A program made the translations under genes and the position numbers. The notes beneath the pieces were generated by a model. It had not been told where the DNA came from, did no database searches, and saw only the letters and a program-made list of their open reading frames with translations. Positions 17,132-28,575 of a stretch of DNA of 64,000 nt are shown here, one piece after another (position 1 is the stretch's first letter; every line of letters starts with the position of its first letter). Source of the stretch: Actinomycetales bacterium (lineage in GTDB: Bacteria > Actinomycetota > Actinomycetes > Actinomycetales > Cellulomonadaceae); NCBI GenBank assembly GCA_020444245.1, contig JAHLLI010000023.1, forward strand, positions 1-64,000, written 5' to 3'.

Positions 17132-18601
17132 TCAGATGGCCACGTACACCGTCTCGAGGTACTCCTCGATGCCCTGCTCGCCGCCCTCGCGGCCGAGGCC
17201 CGACGCCTTCATGCCGCCGAACGGTGCCGACGGGTCCGACACCAGGCCGCGGTTGATCCCGATCATCCCGGCCTCGAGCTGCTCGGCGAGGCGGAAGGCC
17301 CGGTCCACGTCGCGCGTGTAGGCGTACGCGACCAGGCCGAACGGCGTGGCGTTGGCCAGCGCGATCGCCTCGGCCTCGTCGTCGAAGGCGACGATGGGCG
17401 CGACCGGGCCGAAGACCTCCTCGGTCACCGCAGTCGCGTCCGGCCGCACGCGCAGCAGGACCGTGGGGTTGTAGAAGTAGCCCGCCAGGTCCGGCCGGCC
17501 GCCGCCGTGCACCACCGTCGCGCCGTGGTCGACCGCGTCGGCGACCACCTGCTCGACGAACTCCACCGCGGAGGGCCGGATCAGCGGTCCGACGCTCGTG
17601 CCGGGCCGGCTGCCCGGGCCGACGACCAGCTCGCCGAACGCCGCGGACAGCTTCGCCGCGAACGCGTCCGCCACCGACTCGTGCACGAGGAACCGGTTGG
17701 CGGCGACGCAGGTCTGCCCGGCGTTGCGCATCTTGGCCACCATGGCGCCCTCGACCGCCGCGTCGAGGTCGGCGTCGGCGAACACCAGGAAGGGCGCGTT
17801 GCCACCGAGCTCCATCGACGTCCGGAGCACCTGCTGGGCCGCGCCGCGCAGCAGCGTCCGGCCCACCTGCGTGGAGCCCGTGAAGGACAGCTTGCGCAGC
17901 CGTGGGTCGCGCAGCAGCGGCTCGGTCAGCGCGGCGGCGTCGCTGGTCGGCACGACGTTGATGACGCCGAGCGGCAGGTCGCGCTCGGCGAGGACCTCGC
18001 GCACCACGTCGGCGAACAGCAGGGTGGTCAGCGGCGTGTACCCGGCAGGTTTGATCACCACCGGGCACCCCGCGGCGAGCGCAGGGGCGGCCTTGCGGGT
18101 CGCCATCGCCAGCGGGAAGTTCCACGGCGTGATGAGCAGCGACGGCCCCACCCCGCGGCGCAGGACGAGCTGGCGGTTGGCGCCGGACGGTGCGGTGCGC
18201 ACGGTCCCGGTGATCCGGACCGCCTGCTCGGAGAACCACCGCACGAACTCCGCGCCGTAGGCGGTCTCCGCGCGGGCCTCGGACAGCGGCTTGCCGCCCT
18301 CGGCCGTGATGAGCGCCGCGAACTCGTCGGTCCTGGCCGTGACCCGTTCCCAGACCTCGCGGAGCACCTCGCTGCGCACCCTCGGCGGCGTCGCCCGCCA
18401 GGCTGGCCACGCCCGGTGCGCGGCGTCGAGCGCGTCCAGGCCGTCCTGCGGTGTCGCGTCGGCGACCTCGGCCAGGACGCCGCCGGTCGCGGGGTCGAGC
18501 ACCTCGAACGTGCGCCCGCTCGCCCCCGGCCGCCAGCTGCCGTCCACCAGCAGCTCGGTGCGCAGGGACGGGGGCAGGGGAGCGACGTCGGCGTCGGGCA
18601 T
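17132..18601 (-). CDS. gabD: NAD(P)-dependent aldehyde dehydrogenase, succinate-semialdehyde type
   Basis: The 489-residue enzyme has the ALDH cofactor motif [16 protein letters not shown], the general-base Glu in [13 protein letters not shown] and the nucleophilic Cys in [13 protein letters not shown]. The motif set and length fit succinate-semialdehyde dehydrogenases (GabD), which oxidise succinate semialdehyde to succinate. Substrate assignment within ALDHs is only moderately safe. The ATG start at 18601 is divergent from thyA, with a -10-like AATACT 6 nt before it. It appears to be monocistronic. Confidence 0.88.
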   Translation of the reverse strand: MPDADVAPLPPSLRTELLVDGSWRPGASGRTFEVLDPATGGVLAEVADATPQDGLDALDAAHRAWPAWRATPPRVRSEVLREVWERVTARTDEFAALITAEGGKPLSEARAETAYGAEFVRWFSEQAVRITGTVRTAPSGANRQLVLRRGVGPSLLITPWNFPLAMATRKAAPALAAGCPVVIKPAGYTPLTTLLFADVVREVLAERDLPLGVINVVPTSDAAALTEPLLRDPRLRKLSFTGSTQVGRTLLRGAAQQVLRTSMELGGNAPFLVFADADLDAAVEGAMVAKMRNAGQTCVAANRFLVHESVADAFAAKLSAAFGELVVGPGSRPGTSVGPLIRPSAVEFVEQVVADAVDHGATVVHGGGRPDLAGYFYNPTVLLRVRPDATAVTEEVFGPVAPIVAFDDEAEAIALANATPFGLVAYAYTRDVDRAFRLAEQLEAGMIGINRGLVSDPSAPFGGMKASGLGREGGEQGIEEYLETVYVAI

Positions 18602-18673
18602 GCCCTCAGTATTCGACGCGCACCGGCACCCCGCAGCCGCGGCGTGGGGCGGCCCGCTGTCGGTCCGCGCGGC

Positions 18674-18679
18674 TACCCT
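18674..18679 (+). promoter_or_regulatory. Leaderless -10 (TACCCT) of thyA
   Basis: TACCCT ends 8 nt before the ATG at 18688; no Shine-Dalgarno is present. Confidence 0.5.
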
Positions 18680-18687
18680 CGGTCGTC

Positions 18688-19488
18688 ATGACCGTCGCCA
18701 CGCCGTACGAGGACCTGCTGCGCCACGTCATGGAGCACGGCACGCCCAAGTCCGACCGGACCGGCACCGGCACCCGGTCGGTGTTCGGCCACCAGATGCG
18801 CTTCGACCTGAGCGCCGGCTTCCCGCTGGTCACCACCAAACGGGTGTTCATGCGGGGCGTCGCCGAGGAGCTGTTCTGGTTCCTGCGCGGCGAGCGCAAC
18901 GCGCGCCCGCTGCAGGAGAAGAACGTGCACATCTGGGACGAGTGGGCGGGCGAGGACGGCGACCTGGGGCCGATCTACGGCTACCAGTGGCGCTCGTGGC
19001 CGACCCCGGACGGCGGGCACGTCGACCAGATCGCGCAGGTGCTCGACACCCTGCGGTCCGACCCGGACTCGCGCCGGATGATCGTCTCGGCGTGGAACGT
19101 CGCGGACATCCCGAGCATGGCGCTCGCCCCGTGCCACGCGTTCTTCCAGTTCTACGTCGCCGACGGGAAGCTGTCGTGCCAGCTGTACCAGCGCTCGGCC
19201 GACCTGTTCCTCGGTGTGCCGTTCAACATCGCCTCGTACGCGCTGCTCGTGCACATGATGGCCCAGCAGGTGGGTCTGGACGTGGGGGAGCTCGTGTGGA
19301 CCGGTGGTGACTGCCACGTCTACGACAACCACGTCGAGCAGGTCCGTGAGCAGCTCTCCCGCGAGCCCTACCCGGCCCCGACGCTCCGGCTGCGCAAGGC
19401 GCCCGCGATCGACGCCTACACGTGGGAGGACGTCGAGATCGTGGACTACCGGCACCACCCGGCGATCCACGCACCGGTGGCGGTGTGA
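18688..19488 (+). CDS. thyA: Thymidylate synthase
   Basis: ThyA methylates dUMP to dTMP with methylene-tetrahydrofolate, producing dihydrofolate. The 266-residue protein is the usual short bacterial form. It shows the active-site block [12 protein letters not shown] with its nucleophilic Cys, the phosphate-binding [14 protein letters not shown] and the dUMP-contact [23 protein letters not shown]. It overlaps folA by 4 nt (GTGA), coupling dTMP synthesis to dihydrofolate recycling. Confidence 0.98.
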   Translation: MTVATPYEDLLRHVMEHGTPKSDRTGTGTRSVFGHQMRFDLSAGFPLVTTKRVFMRGVAEELFWFLRGERNARPLQEKNVHIWDEWAGEDGDLGPIYGYQWRSWPTPDGGHVDQIAQVLDTLRSDPDSRRMIVSAWNVADIPSMALAPCHAFFQFYVADGKLSCQLYQRSADLFLGVPFNIASYALLVHMMAQQVGLDVGELVWTGGDCHVYDNHVEQVREQLSREPYPAPTLRLRKAPAIDAYTWEDVEIVDYRHHPAIHAPVAV

Positions 19489-20051
19489 GCCTCGGCCTGG
19501 TCTGGGCCCAGTCCGTCGACGGGGTGATCGGTGTCGACGGGGCACTGCCCTGGCACCTGCCCGAGGACATGGCGCACTTCCGCGAGGTGACCGCCGGCGC
19601 GCTCGTCGTGATGGGCCGCGCCACCTGGGCCTCGCTCCCGCCCCGGTTCCGGCCCCTGCCCGGTCGGGTCAACGTGGTGCTGAGCCGGACTCCCGGGCTC
19701 GAGCTGCCGGGAGCGATCGTGGTGGGCGGCGTGACCGAGGCGCTGGACCTGGTCGGTCGGGCCGATCGCCCCGCCTGGGTGGTCGGTGGCGGCCAGGTCT
19801 ACGCGGCGTTCGAGCCGGTCGCCGACCGCGCCGAGATCACCGAGGTGGACGTGACCCTCGGGGCCGGCACGCGCGCCCCGACGCTCGGCGGCGGCTGGTC
19901 CCCGACCCGCAGCGACCCCGCCGAGGGCTGGGCCACGTCGAGCGGCGGGCTGCGGTACCGGTTCGTCTCGTGGGCGCGGGGCGGTCCGAGCCGGGTGCCG
20001 GACGCGGTCGCTTGGCGGACGTCGCCGGTTGCGCCGGGACCGGGAGAGTAG
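19485..20051 (+). CDS. folA: Dihydrofolate reductase
   Basis: DHFR reduces dihydrofolate to tetrahydrofolate with NADPH. The 188-residue protein has [32 protein letters not shown] with the acidic active-site residue, then [12 protein letters not shown] and the glycine pair in [12 protein letters not shown]. It carries about 20 extra C-terminal residues ([23 protein letters not shown]) that most DHFRs lack; dapA's promoter lies over this tail. The GTG at 19485 overlaps the thyA stop. Confidence 0.96.
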   Translation: MSLGLVWAQSVDGVIGVDGALPWHLPEDMAHFREVTAGALVVMGRATWASLPPRFRPLPGRVNVVLSRTPGLELPGAIVVGGVTEALDLVGRADRPAWVVGGGQVYAAFEPVADRAEITEVDVTLGAGTRAPTLGGGWSPTRSDPAEGWATSSGGLRYRFVSWARGGPSRVPDAVAWRTSPVAPGPGE

Positions 20052-20054
20052 GTT
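20027..20054 (+). promoter_or_regulatory. dapA promoter with leaderless spacing
   Basis: TTGCGC (20027-20032) and TAGGTT (20049-20054) are 16 nt apart. The -10 ends 7 nt before the ATG at 20062 and no Shine-Dalgarno is present. Confidence 0.45.
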
Positions 20055-20061
20055 GGCGCGC

Positions 20062-20970
20062 ATGGTCCGCACGGTCACCCCGCAGCGCCCGTTCGGCGCC
20101 CTGCTCACGGCGATGATCACGCCGATGACCGACGACGGCGACATCGATCTCGACGCGGCCGTCGCGCTCGCCCGCCACCTCGCCGACCACGGCCACGACG
20201 GTGTCGTGCTCAACGGCACGACGGGGGAGGCGCCCACCACCCACGCCCCGGAGAAGGCCGAGCTCGTCGCGGCCGTCGTCGAGGCGGTGGGGGACCGGCT
20301 GACCGTGGTCACCGGTGCGGGGTCCAACGACACCGCGCACGCGGTGCGGATGGCGGAACAGGCGTCCGACACGGGCGCGCACGGCCTGCTGGTCGTCACG
20401 CCCTACTACTCCCGCCCCTCCCAGGAGGGCGTCTACCGGCACACCCGTGCCGTGGCCGACGCCACCGACCTACCGGTCATGCTCTACGACGTGCCGGGGC
20501 GCACCGGCGTGCGCTATGCGCCGGCGACGCTGGACCGGCTGGCCGCCCACCCGCGGATCGTCGCGGTCAAGGACGCCACGGGTGACACCCAGGCGGCGCT
20601 CGGCGCGATCGCCCGGACCGGGCTCGCCTGGTATTCCGGCGACGACGGGATGCTGCTGCAGTTCCTGGCCGTCGGCGCCGTCGGCCTCGTCTCGATGGCC
20701 GCGCACGTCGTCGGCGACCAGCTCGCCGCGGTGCTCGCCGCGCACGACGCGGGGCAGACCGCCGAGGCTCGCGAGCACTTCCTCCAGATCCTGCCGGTGG
20801 TGGACATCATCGCCGGTTCCGGGAACGGCGCCCTGCGGTCCAAGCTCGTCCTGCACGAGCTGGGCCTGCTGCCCAGCGCCGCGATGCGGCTGCCGCACGT
20901 GCCGGCGGACGAGGCGGAGACCGCCGACGTGCGAGCCGCGATGATCGCCGCCGGGCTGCTGGAGGCCTGA
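20062..20970 (+). CDS. dapA: 4-hydroxy-tetrahydrodipicolinate synthase
   Basis: DapA condenses pyruvate with aspartate semialdehyde, the first committed step to lysine and meso-DAP. The 302-residue TIM barrel has GTTGEAPTTHAPEK, the catalytic Tyr in VMLYDVPGRTGV and the Schiff-base Lys in IVAVKDATGD. ATG 20062 matches the homologous N-terminus (VRTVTPQRPFGALLTAMITPM). In actinobacteria dapA often sits just before rnj, as here. Confidence 0.97.
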   Translation: MVRTVTPQRPFGALLTAMITPMTDDGDIDLDAAVALARHLADHGHDGVVLNGTTGEAPTTHAPEKAELVAAVVEAVGDRLTVVTGAGSNDTAHAVRMAEQASDTGAHGLLVVTPYYSRPSQEGVYRHTRAVADATDLPVMLYDVPGRTGVRYAPATLDRLAAHPRIVAVKDATGDTQAALGAIARTGLAWYSGDDGMLLQFLAVGAVGLVSMAAHVVGDQLAAVLAAHDAGQTAEAREHFLQILPVVDIIAGSGNGALRSKLVLHELGLLPSAAMRLPHVPADEAETADVRAAMIAAGLLEA

Positions 20971-20991
20971 GCACCACCCGAGACCACTTCA

Positions 20992-21008
20992 GGCCCGGCG
21001 ACCGGGCC
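20992..21008 (+). promoter_or_regulatory. Small hairpin between dapA and rnj
   Basis: A perfect 7-bp GC stem (20992-20998 with 21002-21008) with a 3-nt loop lies 22 nt after the dapA stop and 22 nt before the rnj start. It may be a partial terminator or a 3'-end stabiliser. Confidence 0.35.
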
Positions 21009-21030
21009 GCCGTCCGCTCGAAGGAGCCCC

Positions 21031-22716
21031 ATGTCCCACCCGCACCCCGAGCTGGGGCTGCCCCCGGCCCTCGAACCCGGCACGCTGCGGGTCGTCCCGC
21101 TGGGCGGCCTCGGCGAGATCGGCCGCAACATGGCCGTCCTCGAGCTCGACGGGCGCCTGCTGATCATCGACTGCGGTGTGCTGTTCCCCGAGGACCACCA
21201 GCCCGGCGTCGACCTGATCCTGCCGGACTTCGACTACATCGCCTCGCGCCTGGACGAGGTCGAGGCGCTGGTGCTCACCCACGGGCACGAGGACCACATC
21301 GGCGCGGTGCCCTACCTGCTGCGGCTGCGCCCGGACATCCCGGTGGTCGGCTCGCAGCTCACCCTGGCGTTCGTCGAGGCCAAGCTCAAGGAGCACCGGA
21401 TCACGCCGTTGACCCTCGCGGTGCGCGAGGGCCAGACCGAGCGGTTCGGGCCCTTCGAGTGCGAGTTCACCGCGGTGACGCACTCCATCCCCGACGCCCT
21501 TGCGGTGTTCGTCCGCACCTCAGCCGGCACCGTCCTGCACACCGGTGACTTCAAGATGGACCAGCTGCCGCTGGACGGCCGGATCACCGACCTACGGGCG
21601 TTCGCGCGGTTCGGCGAGGAGGGAGTCGACCTGTTCATGGTCGACTCCACGAACGCCGAGGTGCCGGGGTTCGTGACCCCGGAGCGGGAGATCGGCCCGG
21701 TGCTCGACTCGGTCTTCGCCGGCGCGGAGCAGCGGATCATCGTTGCGTCCTTCGCCTCGCACGTGCACCGTGTGCAGCAGGTGCTCGACGCCGCGCACGC
21801 GCACCGCCGCAAGGTCGCGTTCGTGGGGCGGTCGATGGTGCGCAACATGGGCATCGCGGCCGACCTGGGCTACCTGACCGTGCCCGAGGGCATCCTCGTG
21901 GACGCCCGCGAGGTCGACGCGCTGCCGCCGCACGAGGTGGTGCTCATGTCCACCGGGTCCCAGGGCGAGCCGATGGCCGCCCTGGCTCGGATGGCGAACG
22001 GCGACCACCCGGTGAAGATCGGCGCGGACGACACGGTCGTGCTCGCGTCCTCGCTGATCCCCGGCAACGAGAACGCGGTGTACCGGGTGATCAACGGTCT
22101 GATGCGGCTCGGCGCCGTGGTGGTGCACCAGGGCAGCGCGCGGGTGCACGTGTCGGGTCACGCGGCCGCCGGCGAGCTCACGTACTGCTACAACATCCTG
22201 CGCCCGCGCAACGTCATGCCGGTGCACGGCGAGGTGCGCCACCTGATCGCCAACGGCAAGGTGGCACAGCGCACCGGGATCCCGGCCGAGCGGGTGCTGG
22301 TCGCCGAGGACGGCGTGGTCGTGGACCTGCGCGACGGCGTCGGAACCATCGTGGGCGCGGTGCCGTGCGGGTACGTCTACGTCGACGGATCGAGCGTCGG
22401 CGAGCTCACCGACGTCGAGCTCAAGGACCGGCGGATCCTGGGGGAGGAGGGGTTCATCTCGGTGTTCGCCGTGGTGGACTCCGCGACCGGCGCGGTGCTG
22501 GCCGGTCCGCAGGTGCACGCGCGCGGCATCGCCGAGGAGGACGCGGTGTTCGACGCGATCCTGCCCGACGTGGTCCAGGCGCTCGAGGAGGCGGCCGCGG
22601 GTGGCGCGTTCGACACCCAGCAGCTCCAGCAGGTGATGCGACGCGTGGTCGGCCGGTTCGTCTCGCACAAGCTCCGGCGGCGACCGATGATCATCCCGGT
22701 GGTCGTCGAGGCCTAG
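21031..22716 (+). CDS. rnj: Ribonuclease J
   Basis: RNase J is a metallo-beta-lactamase/beta-CASP nuclease with 5'-3' exo- and endonuclease activity in rRNA maturation and mRNA decay. The 561-residue protein has the zinc motif THGHEDHIGAVPYLL, the beta-CASP block beginning HVHRVQQVL and the late motif MPVHGEVRHLIANGKVA. AAGGAG lies 5 nt before the ATG. Its stop overlaps the stop of the convergent exporter gene. The window also encodes RNase Y and PNPase. Confidence 0.97.
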   Translation: MSHPHPELGLPPALEPGTLRVVPLGGLGEIGRNMAVLELDGRLLIIDCGVLFPEDHQPGVDLILPDFDYIASRLDEVEALVLTHGHEDHIGAVPYLLRLRPDIPVVGSQLTLAFVEAKLKEHRITPLTLAVREGQTERFGPFECEFTAVTHSIPDALAVFVRTSAGTVLHTGDFKMDQLPLDGRITDLRAFARFGEEGVDLFMVDSTNAEVPGFVTPEREIGPVLDSVFAGAEQRIIVASFASHVHRVQQVLDAAHAHRRKVAFVGRSMVRNMGIAADLGYLTVPEGILVDAREVDALPPHEVVLMSTGSQGEPMAALARMANGDHPVKIGADDTVVLASSLIPGNENAVYRVINGLMRLGAVVVHQGSARVHVSGHAAAGELTYCYNILRPRNVMPVHGEVRHLIANGKVAQRTGIPAERVLVAEDGVVVDLRDGVGTIVGAVPCGYVYVDGSSVGELTDVELKDRRILGEEGFISVFAVVDSATGAVLAGPQVHARGIAEEDAVFDAILPDVVQALEEAAAGGAFDTQQLQQVMRRVVGRFVSHKLRRRPMIIPVVVEA

Positions 22717-23600
22717 CCCTCCGCGACCGCGAGCTGCGCCGCCGGGGTTCGCCGGATCGCGGCGAGGGCCGAGCCGCCCAGGATGAGCACGGTCGCGAGG
22801 AGCACCGAGGCGCTCAGCGGCTCGCTCAGCACCGCCGCGCCGAGCAGCACCGCCACCACCGGGTTGAGGTAGGCCACCAGCGTGGCGCGCGGCCCGCCCA
22901 CCTCGGCGATCAGCCGGAAGAAGAGCAGGAACGCCGCGGCCGTGCACAGCAGCCCGAGCAGCACCAGGGCTCCGACCGCTGACCCGCCCGGGACCGGGTG
23001 GGGGCCGGTCAGTGCGACCACCGGCGCGTAGACCGCCGAGGCGAGGAGCAGCGTCGCGACGGTGACCACGGTGGTCGGCACCCCTTGGAGTGCGCGCTCG
23101 GCGACCACCGGCGCCACCGCGTACCCGACCACGGCGAGCATCACCTGGGCGACGGCCCAGCCGTGCCCGGAGCGCAGCCCCGGACCGGTGAGCACGAGCA
23201 CCCCGGCGAACGCCACGGCCAGCCCGGCCCAGCGCACGCCGCCCACCGGCAGCCGGTCTCCGGCGAAGCGCCCGACCACCACCGACAGGATCGGCACCGT
23301 GGCCACCAGGAGCCCGACCGTCGAGCTGCTCAGGGTCTGCTCGGCGGTCGGGAACAGCAGCCAGGGGCCGATCACCTCGAGCAGGGCGAACAGGGCCACC
23401 GCCGGCCAACGGCCGCGCAGTGCCCGGAAGCCCGGTCCGCGCAGCGCGAACGGCAGGAGCACGACCGCGCCGATCGTCGTGCGCGCCAGCACGACCAGCG
23501 CCGGGCTGACGCCGGCGTCCACGGCGACCTTGATGAACAGGTAGGGCGTGCCCCAGATCACGCCGAGGGTGCCGAGCAGCACCCAGCCGCGCCGGCTCAC
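22713..23600 (-). CDS. EamA/DMT superfamily transporter
   Basis: The 295-residue protein consists of two EamA repeats with about ten membrane segments in total. The N-terminal repeat starts [39 protein letters not shown]. This matches drug/metabolite transporters that export amino acids or small metabolites; the substrate is unknown. GTG 23600 is the likely start, with no clear ribosome-binding site. Its stop codon overlaps that of rnj by 4 nt on the opposite strand. Confidence 0.88.
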   Translation of the reverse strand: MSRRGWVLLGTLGVIWGTPYLFIKVAVDAGVSPALVVLARTTIGAVVLLPFALRGPGFRALRGRWPAVALFALLEVIGPWLLFPTAEQTLSSSTVGLLVATVPILSVVVGRFAGDRLPVGGVRWAGLAVAFAGVLVLTGPGLRSGHGWAVAQVMLAVVGYAVAPVVAERALQGVPTTVVTVATLLLASAVYAPVVALTGPHPVPGGSAVGALVLLGLLCTAAAFLLFFRLIAEVGGPRATLVAYLNPVVAVLLGAAVLSEPLSASVLLATVLILGGSALAAIRRTPAAQLAVAEG

Positions 23601-23840
23601 CGCGCGGATCCGTGGCTGCGTGCGGCGGGACCGCCGTGGGCACCGGCCGCGCGGCGAGCGAGGAGGATCACGCGCACAGGGTGCCACGCGGCGCCCACAC
23701 CCATCGGTCGCGGGGCACGTCACGTCGTGGCCGACGGTTGCGCGCGGGTCACCCGATCGGAGCAGTGCGCGCAGGGTCACAGGCCGGGACGGACCCGGAC
23801 AGACCGGCCCTGCCTCCGTCGCCCGGACGGACGCCGCGGG

Positions 23841-23846
23841 TACGGT
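23841..23846 (+). promoter_or_regulatory. Leaderless -10 (TACGGT) of ftsK
   Basis: TACGGT ends 7 nt before the ATG at 23854; no Shine-Dalgarno is present. Confidence 0.45.
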
Positions 23847-23853
23847 GAGCACC

Positions 23854-26415
23854 ATGGCGACCCGTACCTCCGGCCGCGGGAGCAGTGCGCCCAAGGCGTC
23901 GTCGTCGGCCCGTGGGTCGGCGCGTAGCGGGTCGCGCACGCCCGCGCGCGGCAACGGGCGCAAGCAGCAGCGGCAGGCGTCCCTGCCGGTGCGCATGGTC
24001 CGGGGGACCTGGCTCGGTGCGGCGCACGTGGTGGGCGGTGCGGGCCGCCGGATCGGGCGGGGGGCACGAGACCTGGACCCGGCGCACCGTCGCGACGGCG
24101 CCGCGCTCGCCCTGGTCGGCCTCGCCCTGGTGATCGCGGCGCGCGAGTGGTGGGGCCTGTCCGGGGCCGCCGGCTCGGTGATCCACGACGTGGTCGCCGG
24201 GACGTTCGGGGTGGTCGGGGTCGTGATCCCGATCGTGCTGCTGGGCGCAGCGGTGCGCCTGATGCGCCATCCCGACCGCGTGCAGGCCAACGGGCGGATG
24301 GGCATCGGCGTGGGGACCCTGCTGCTCGCGGCGTGCGGCATGGCGCACCTGGCGGACGGCGCGCCGTCCCTCGACGAGGGCCTGGTGCGGCTGCAGAGTG
24401 CCGGTGGCGTGCTCGGCTACCTGATCGGCGAGCCGCTGGAGAGCCTGCTGACGGGCTGGGTGGCGTGGCCGCTGCTGGTGCTGCTGGCGTTCTTCGGCCT
24501 GCTCGTGCTGACCGCCACGCCGATCCACCAGATCGTGCCGCGCCTGCGCTCGGGCTACCGGAGGCTGACCGGAGCCGACCGCGCGGACGAGGAGAGCCTG
24601 GCCGACCTGCCCACGATGGCCGAGCAGCAGGTGCAGCGCCGGCGCTGGGGTCGCCGCAAGGCCGCGCTGACCGAGCCGTCCGGGGACGACGGGCCGCGGG
24701 CCGGCGACGAGGCCTTCACCCGCGCCGCGTTCACCGACACCGACGAGACCCGCGAGACCGGGCCGGACGCGGCGACCGAGGTCGTCCGGGTCGAGGACGC
24801 GCCCGCCGTCGACGCCACGGAGACCGCCGTCATGGGGCACGACCTCGAGCCGGTCACCCCGCCGCCGGCGGGGGTGCCGCGCGGCGAGCAGCCCATGCTC
24901 GACGGCGACGTGGTCTACACGCTGCCGGGCGACGAGGTGCTCGCCAAGGGCATGCCGCACAAGGTGCGCTCGGCGGCCAACGACCGCGTGGTCGAGTCTC
25001 TGACCACCGTCCTGGAGCAGTTCGACGTCGACGCGCAGGTCACCGGCTTCAGCCGGGGCCCGACGGTCACGCGCTACGAGCTCGAGCTGGGCCCGGGCGT
25101 CAAGGTCGAGCGGGTCACCGCACTGTCGCGCAACATCTCCTACGCGGTGGCCAGCGCCGACGTGCGCATCCTGTCGCCGATCCCCGGCAAGTCCGCGATC
25201 GGTGTGGAGATCCCGAACACCGACCGGGAGACCGTCTCGCTCGGCGACGTGCTGCGCTCGTCGGCGGCGCGCCGCAGCGAGCACCCGATGGTGATCGGGG
25301 TCGGCAAGGACGTCGAGGGCGGCTACGTGGTGGCCAACCTCGCCAAGATGCCGCACCTGCTGGTCGCAGGCGCTACGGGGTCGGGCAAGTCCAGCTTCGT
25401 GAACTCGATGATCGCCTCGCTGCTCATGCGGGCGACACCCGACGAGGTCCGGATGGTGCTGGTCGACCCCAAGCGGGTCGAGCTGACCGTCTACGAGGGC
25501 ATCCCGCACCTCATCACGCCGATCATCACCAACCCCAAGAAGGCCGCCGAGGCCCTGGAGTGGGTGGTGCGCGAGATGGACGCGCGCTACGACGACCTCG
25601 CGATGTTCGGTTTCAAGCACATCGACGACTTCAACGCCGGCGTCCGCTCCGGCAAGGTCAAGCCGCTGCCGGGCAGCGAGCGCAAGATCGCGCCGTACCC
25701 GTACCTGCTCGTCGTGGTCGACGAGCTCGCCGACCTGATGATGGTCGCCCCCCGCGACGTGGAGTCCTCCGTCCAGCGGATCACCCAGCTCGCCAGGGCC
25801 GCCGGCATCCACCTGGTGTTGGCCACCCAGCGGCCGAGCGTGGACGTGGTCACCGGTCTGATCAAGGCGAACGTGCCGTCCCGGCTGGCGTTCGCGACGT
25901 CGTCGCTGACCGACTCACGCGTGGTGCTCGACCAGCCGGGTGCCGAGAAGCTCATCGGGCAGGGCGACGCCCTGTTCCTGCCGATGGGCGCGGCCAAGCC
26001 GATGCGCGTGCAGGGCGCGTGGGTGTCGGAGACCGAGATCCACGCGATCGTCGACCACGTCAAGACCCAGCTCAAGCCGAGCTATCGGCCCGACGTCATC
26101 GCGCCGGCGGCCAAGAAGCAGGTCGACGAGGACATCGGTGACGACCTGGACCTGCTGCTCCAGGCCGCCGAGCTCGTGGTCACCACGCAGTTCGGGTCCA
26201 CCTCGATGCTCCAGCGCAAGCTCCGCGTCGGGTTCGCCAAGGCCGGACGGCTCATGGACCTGCTCGAGTCGCGCGAGATCGTCGGTCCTTCGGAGGGCTC
26301 CAAGGCCCGCGACGTCCTGGTCCAGCCCGACGACCTGGCGGCGACGCTCGCCCTGCTGCGCGGCGAGCCGTCCGACGTCGACGATGGCGGCGAGGAGCAA
26401 TGGCCGGCGTCGTGA
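23854..26415 (+). CDS. ftsK: DNA translocase FtsK/SpoIIIE
   Basis: FtsK pumps chromosomal DNA through the division septum. The 853-residue protein has a basic N-terminus, four membrane segments (residues about 85-230), a variable acidic linker and the motor domain. The motor shows Walker [16 protein letters not shown], Walker [15 protein letters not shown] and the block [49 protein letters not shown]. The C-terminal winged-helix gamma domain ([23 protein letters not shown]) reads KOPS-type sites. The ATG at 23854 is chosen by leaderless spacing. The 3' end overlaps the next gene by 16 nt. Confidence 0.97.
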   Translation: MATRTSGRGSSAPKASSSARGSARSGSRTPARGNGRKQQRQASLPVRMVRGTWLGAAHVVGGAGRRIGRGARDLDPAHRRDGAALALVGLALVIAAREWWGLSGAAGSVIHDVVAGTFGVVGVVIPIVLLGAAVRLMRHPDRVQANGRMGIGVGTLLLAACGMAHLADGAPSLDEGLVRLQSAGGVLGYLIGEPLESLLTGWVAWPLLVLLAFFGLLVLTATPIHQIVPRLRSGYRRLTGADRADEESLADLPTMAEQQVQRRRWGRRKAALTEPSGDDGPRAGDEAFTRAAFTDTDETRETGPDAATEVVRVEDAPAVDATETAVMGHDLEPVTPPPAGVPRGEQPMLDGDVVYTLPGDEVLAKGMPHKVRSAANDRVVESLTTVLEQFDVDAQVTGFSRGPTVTRYELELGPGVKVERVTALSRNISYAVASADVRILSPIPGKSAIGVEIPNTDRETVSLGDVLRSSAARRSEHPMVIGVGKDVEGGYVVANLAKMPHLLVAGATGSGKSSFVNSMIASLLMRATPDEVRMVLVDPKRVELTVYEGIPHLITPIITNPKKAAEALEWVVREMDARYDDLAMFGFKHIDDFNAGVRSGKVKPLPGSERKIAPYPYLLVVVDELADLMMVAPRDVESSVQRITQLARAAGIHLVLATQRPSVDVVTGLIKANVPSRLAFATSSLTDSRVVLDQPGAEKLIGQGDALFLPMGAAKPMRVQGAWVSETEIHAIVDHVKTQLKPSYRPDVIAPAAKKQVDEDIGDDLDLLLQAAELVVTTQFGSTSMLQRKLRVGFAKAGRLMDLLESREIVGPSEGSKARDVLVQPDDLAATLALLRGEPSDVDDGGEEQWPAS

Positions 26416-28556
26416 CCTGGACCCTCGCGGCGGCCGCCGTCGTGCTGGGGGCACTCGCCGCATGGCTGTGGTTCACCCTGCGGCGCACCCGCTCCGAGAC
26501 CGGCTCCCGGGTCCATGACGCCGCGGTCGCGACCCGTCGCACGGCGGGGATCCTCGCGGTCAGCCGCGACGGGATCCTGGTGCACGCGCCCGACGGCCGG
26601 ATCCTGGAGCTCAACGAGGCGGCCGCGCAGGTGCTGGACCGGCCGATGGCCCAGCTGCTCGGCATGCACGTGCTGGAGCTCCCGGTCACCTGGATCACCG
26701 AGGAGAACCTCGCGGTCGCGCCGGCCTCGGTGTTCGCGCCGCGCGGACCGGGCCTGCCGGGCGATCCGGCGCCCTTCGTGGTCGGTGCGGTGCCGAGCAC
26801 GGGCGCCGCGGTGCGCTGGGTGCAGACCACCACCCGCACGGTCCCGGGCGCCGACGGTGCGCACGAGCTGGTCACCACGCTCGCCGACGTCACCGGGCCG
26901 CGGCAGATCCGTGCGGCGCTGGCCCGGTCCGAGACCCAGTTCCGCCTGGCGATGGAGAACGCTCCGATCGGCATGGTGCTCACCGACCGGCAGTGGCGAC
27001 TGGTCGAGGTCAACGCAGCCTTCGCCCAGATGCTCGGGGTCACGCCCGAGTCGCTGGTCGGGCGTGACCTGTCGACGCTGTCGCACCCCGGCGACCGCGC
27101 GGCGGAGCGGGCGCACGTCCAGCAGGTGCTCGCAGGCGTCGGCGCGCGCTTCACGCTCGAGAAGCGGTACCTGCGCGCCGACGGTCAGACCATCTGGGCC
27201 GTCCTGGACGCGGTGCTGGTGCGCTCGCCGTCCGGCGAGCCGGACCAGTTCGTCGCCCAGGTACGCGACGCGACCGAGGCCCGGCTGCAGTCCGAGATGC
27301 TCGCTCACCGTGCCCTGCACGACCCGCTGACCGGGCTGGGCAACCGCGCCGCGATGCAGGAAGAGCTCACCGAGGCCCTCAGCGTGCCGGACGCCGCGGA
27401 CCGGGTCGCCGTCATCGTGGTCGACCTCGACGAGTTCAAGGAGATCAACGACCGCTACGGCCACGCGGCCGGAGACGACGTGCTGGTGCACGTCGGTGGG
27501 GTGCTGCGGGCCGCGTGCGGCGGTCGCGGCACGGCGTTCCGCCTGGGCGGCGACGAGTTCGTGGTGGTGGTCCGCGATCACCAGGCCGGGCCGGCTGCCT
27601 TCGAGATCGCCACGTCGGTGCACCGCGGCCTCGCCAACCCGGTACGCACCCAGCAGCGCCGGTTCCCGGTGCGGGCGAGCCTGGGCGTCGCGGTGGTCGA
27701 CGACGAGCTGCTGGCCTCTGGCATGACGGGGGTGCTCGCCGCGGGGGACGCCGCGCTGTACGTCGCCAAGGGCGCCGGGCGCAGCCGCACGGAGGTCTAC
27801 ACCCCGGACATGGACGTGCCGGAGCTGTCCCGCCACGGCATGCAGCACGAGCTGAGCCGGGCGCTGGAGAACGGCGAGCTGGTGCTGCACTTCCAGCCCG
27901 TGGTCGACCTGGCCACGCGGGCGGTGGTCGGGCACGAGGCACTGGTGCGGTGGGAGCACCCCGAGCGCGGGCTGCTCCTGCCGGGGTCCTTCCTGGAGGT
28001 CGCCAGTGAGGCGGGCCTGGCCGTGCCGCTGGGTCTGGAGGTGGTCAGGCTCGCGGTGGCGCACCTGGTGCGGACGGCGCCGTCGGGCCGATGGGTCTCG
28101 ATCAACGTCGCGGCCGACCAGCTGGGTGACGGTGAGCTGGTCGCCGCGATCCGGGCCGCGGGCGAGCACCACGGCCTGGCGCCGGGACGGATCATGGTCG
28201 AGATGACCGAGACGAGCCTGGATCCCAGCCCAAGGGTGCGCCAGGACCTCGTCGACCTGCACGCCGCCGGCGTGCCGGTGCTGATCGACGCGTTCGGCAC
28301 GGGCGTCCCGCCGTTGCCGTACCTGCGTGATCTCCCGCTCGCGGGCATCAAGCTCGACATGTCGTTCACCGCAGGCATCCCCGAGGACCCGGCGGCCGCG
28401 CGCGTCTCGCGCGGCCTGGGCGCGATGACGCGCGAGATGGGCCTGATGAGCGTCGCGGAGGGCGTGGAGACCTCCGAGCAGGCGTCGTTCCTGCGCGACG
28501 GCGGCTGGCAGTTCGGTCAGGGCTGGCTGTTCGGCGTGGCGCGCGCCACCGACTGA
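26400..28556 (+). CDS. PAS-GGDEF-EAL cyclic-di-GMP protein, EAL likely impaired
   Basis: The 718-residue protein has one N-terminal membrane segment (residues about 5-27), two PAS domains (about 50-150 and 175-300), a GGDEF domain with an intact GGDEF at 383-387 and a C-terminal EAL domain. The diguanylate cyclase motif looks active. The RxxD inhibitory site expected just upstream is absent. In the EAL domain, EAL (513-515), EMTET and VAEGVET are present, but the metal-binding DDFGTG is DAFGTG (Ala631) and the next loop reads VPPL instead of YSSL. The phosphodiesterase is therefore probably inactive or weak. It overlaps ftsK by 16 nt. Confidence 0.93.
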   Translation: MAGVVTWTLAAAAVVLGALAAWLWFTLRRTRSETGSRVHDAAVATRRTAGILAVSRDGILVHAPDGRILELNEAAAQVLDRPMAQLLGMHVLELPVTWITEENLAVAPASVFAPRGPGLPGDPAPFVVGAVPSTGAAVRWVQTTTRTVPGADGAHELVTTLADVTGPRQIRAALARSETQFRLAMENAPIGMVLTDRQWRLVEVNAAFAQMLGVTPESLVGRDLSTLSHPGDRAAERAHVQQVLAGVGARFTLEKRYLRADGQTIWAVLDAVLVRSPSGEPDQFVAQVRDATEARLQSEMLAHRALHDPLTGLGNRAAMQEELTEALSVPDAADRVAVIVVDLDEFKEINDRYGHAAGDDVLVHVGGVLRAACGGRGTAFRLGGDEFVVVVRDHQAGPAAFEIATSVHRGLANPVRTQQRRFPVRASLGVAVVDDELLASGMTGVLAAGDAALYVAKGAGRSRTEVYTPDMDVPELSRHGMQHELSRALENGELVLHFQPVVDLATRAVVGHEALVRWEHPERGLLLPGSFLEVASEAGLAVPLGLEVVRLAVAHLVRTAPSGRWVSINVAADQLGDGELVAAIRAAGEHHGLAPGRIMVEMTETSLDPSPRVRQDLVDLHAAGVPVLIDAFGTGVPPLPYLRDLPLAGIKLDMSFTAGIPEDPAAARVSRGLGAMTREMGLMSVAEGVETSEQASFLRDGGWQFGQGWLFGVARATD

Positions 28557-28575
28557 CCAGGTCCCGGGCTGGTGC

